DNA of 64,000 bases, from contig CACDEB010000002.1 of assembly GCA_902551755.1 (NCBI GenBank), positions 186,001 to 250,000 on the forward strand. Direction: 5' to 3'. The stretch comes from an uncultured Pelagibacteraceae bacterium (GTDB lineage Bacteria; Pseudomonadota; Alphaproteobacteria; Pelagibacterales; Pelagibacteraceae). The notes under the pieces are model-generated. The model was given only the letters and a program-made list of their open reading frames with translations, was not told the DNA's origin and made no database searches. The translations under genes and the position numbers were made by a program. Positions 62,322 through 64,000 of this stretch are shown piece after piece (the first letter of the stretch is position 1; each line of letters begins with the position of its first letter).

Positions 62322-63243
62322 TTGTTAATAATTTAATATCTTCCTCACTGTTTATTGAATTTACAATTACATTTTTATTAATTCTTTTTATTAACCCTGA
62401 TAACACTTTTCCTGGACCAATTTCTACAAAATTTTTAACTCCACTATTTATCATATATTCAACGCTCTCTAACCAACGAACCTTTTTTTCAATTTGAGAT
62501 ATTAAAAGTGATTTAATTTCCTTGGATGAAATAGTCTCATTTGCTGTAACATTTGAGATTATCGGTTTTTCTAAATCATTCATTTTTAAATCATTTATAT
62601 AACTAGACATTTTTTCAGATGCTTTTTTCATATATTTGCAATGAAAAGGCGCACTTACATTTAATTTTAAGTTTTTTATTTTTTTATTGTTCAAATCATC
62701 TGACAATAAATTAATGTCTTTTTTGAGACCGCTTACAACTACTTGAAGATAAGAATTGTCATTAGCGATAAAACATTCGTATTTTTTTTTATTTGTCTCT
62801 AAAATTTTATCTAATTCTTTTGAGGCCATTCCTAAAACAACCAACATAGCTCCCTCTCCACTAGGAACAGCTTCTTGCATGAACTTACCTCTTTTCTGAA
62901 GGATTTTAAGCGTGTCTTCAAAACTTATCGAACCTACACAAGCTAAAGCGGAATACTCACCTAGAGAGTGGCCTGCAAAATATTTAAACTTTTTAAAATC
63001 ATATCCAAATTCTTTCTTGATGATTTCAAAAATACAATAACTTGCTAAAAATATGGCTGGCTGAGTATTCTCTGTTGAGTTTAATTTGTTTTCTGGACCT
63101 TCGAATATTATTTTTGTAATTGGAACATTCAAGATTGCATCTGCATCTTTAAATAATCGTTTTGCAAGATCATATTTCTCATAAAATTCTTTAACCATTC
63201 CAATTTTTTGTGATCCTTGACCTGGAAAAACTATAGAAAACAT
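62314..63243 (-). CDS. fabD: malonyl-CoA ACP transacylase
   Basis: FPGQGSQKIGM, GHSLGEYSAL. Confidence 0.96.
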   Translation of the reverse strand: MFSIVFPGQGSQKIGMVKEFYEKYDLAKRLFKDADAILNVPITKIIFEGPENKLNSTENTQPAIFLASYCIFEIIKKEFGYDFKKFKYFAGHSLGEYSALACVGSISFEDTLKILQKRGKFMQEAVPSGEGAMLVVLGMASKELDKILETNKKKYECFIANDNSYLQVVVSGLKKDINLLSDDLNNKKIKNLKLNVSAPFHCKYMKKASEKMSSYINDLKMNDLEKPIISNVTANETISSKEIKSLLISQIEKKVRWLESVEYMINSGVKNFVEIGPGKVLSGLIKRINKNVIVNSINSEEDIKLLTND

Positions 63244-63320
63244 CTTTTTTAACTCTTTTTTTTTGTCTTGTAATAAAAGTATTATAATAGTATATCAATT
63301 TTTTTTATATAAAATTAGTA

Positions 63321-63686
63321 ATGAATCTATACGAACATACAATCATAGCAAGACAGGACATAAGCCCTAGTCAAATTAAAAGTTTAAAAGAAAAATATTC
63401 TAAGCTTATTGAAGAAAACAAAGGAAATTTAGTTCAAACTCAAGATTGGGGTTTATTAAATTTATCATACCTAATTAAAAAGAACAAAAAAGGGAACTAT
63501 ATTCATTTTAAAATTAAAGGTAACGGTGACTTAATTAAAGAGCTAGAGAAAAATGAAAGAATTGATAAAAATCTTCTTCGTTATGTAACAATCAGAGTTA
63601 AAAAATTTGATTTAAAAGAAAATTATTTTGGAAAAGAAGAAGTTGAAGAAATAAAAAAAGGTAAAAAAAAACTAGATGAAAAATAG
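63321..63686 (+). CDS. rpsF: ribosomal protein bS6
   Basis: [37 protein letters not shown]. Confidence 0.95.
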   Translation: MNLYEHTIIARQDISPSQIKSLKEKYSKLIEENKGNLVQTQDWGLLNLSYLIKKNKKGNYIHFKIKGNGDLIKELEKNERIDKNLLRYVTIRVKKFDLKENYFGKEEVEEIKKGKKKLDEK

Positions 63687-63948
63687 AAGAAATAATTCAA
63701 AGAAAGGGAAAAGTAGTAGTTTTTCAAAATTAAGTATTTTTCAGCCCAATAAATATAAATTCAAAAAAAGTTGTCCATTATCTATTAAAAATGCACCAAA
63801 GGTAGATTATAAAAATGTAAAACTGTTAAAGAGGTTCATTTCGGAAAATGGAAAAATTCTTCCATCAAGAATTACGAATGTCTCTCAAAAAAAACAAAGG
63901 GAGCTCTCCTTGTCAATTAAAAGAGCTAGAAACTTAGCATTAATTTAA
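63676..63948 (+). CDS. rpsR: ribosomal protein bS18
   Basis: [46 protein letters not shown]. Confidence 0.96.
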   Translation: MKNRRNNSKKGKSSSFSKLSIFQPNKYKFKKSCPLSIKNAPKVDYKNVKLLKRFISENGKILPSRITNVSQKKQRELSLSIKRARNLALI

Positions 63949-63951
63949 ATT

Positions 63952-64000
63952 ATGAAAGTTATTTTATTAGAAAATTTATCTAAAATTGGATCCATTGGCG
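63952..64000 (+). CDS. rplI: ribosomal protein bL9, truncated by window edge
   Basis: MKVILLENLSKIGSIG after rpsR. Confidence 0.85.
   Translation, partial: MKVILLENLSKIGSIG

Noticed and set aside
1-64000. Searched for tRNA/rRNA genes, CRISPR arrays, IS elements, prophage or toxin-antitoxin modules
   Set aside because: None recognised; intergenic gaps are too short and no transposase, integrase, cas or repeat-spacer pattern was seen.

Overview
This 64 kb window is an AT-rich, very gene-dense bacterial chromosome segment. Protein content, tiny intergenic gaps and gene order look like a streamlined alphaproteobacterium of the SAR11 / Candidatus Pelagibacter type (inference from sequence only). 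Recognisable blocks are: an alternative oxidase/cupredoxin cluster; a persulfide dioxygenase-like gene plus cysE-cysK; a run of small DUF1330-type genes; two aldehyde dehydrogenases, one beside DUF779; glnA; a complete SUF Fe-S operon with an IscR-like regulator; tyrS, prfB, PBP1A and RNase E; thiSG; aroQ-accBC; aspS-hdaA; purMN; ndk-pepA; lptFGD-surA-pdxA-ksgA; gmk-acpP-fabG-fabD; and rpsF-rpsR-rplI (cut by the window edge). I found no rRNA, tRNA, CRISPR array, transposon or prophage. The most interesting items not in the ORF track are: (1) a 38-aa, 12-cysteine metallothionein-like ORF just upstream of cysE-cysK; (2) a 59-residue histone-H1-like Lys/Arg extension on an aldehyde dehydrogenase, with a strong internal Shine-Dalgarno suggesting two start sites; (3) the prfB +1 programmed frameshift site, which gives the true prfB start; (4) a near-consensus IscR type-1 box upstream of the SUF regulator; (5) an RNase E without Zn-link cysteines; (6) a GC-rich perfect hairpin directly upstream of the DUF779 start codon; (7) a parS-core-like palindrome; (8) a stand-alone NrdJ C-terminal domain gene. 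No computation or database search was run.
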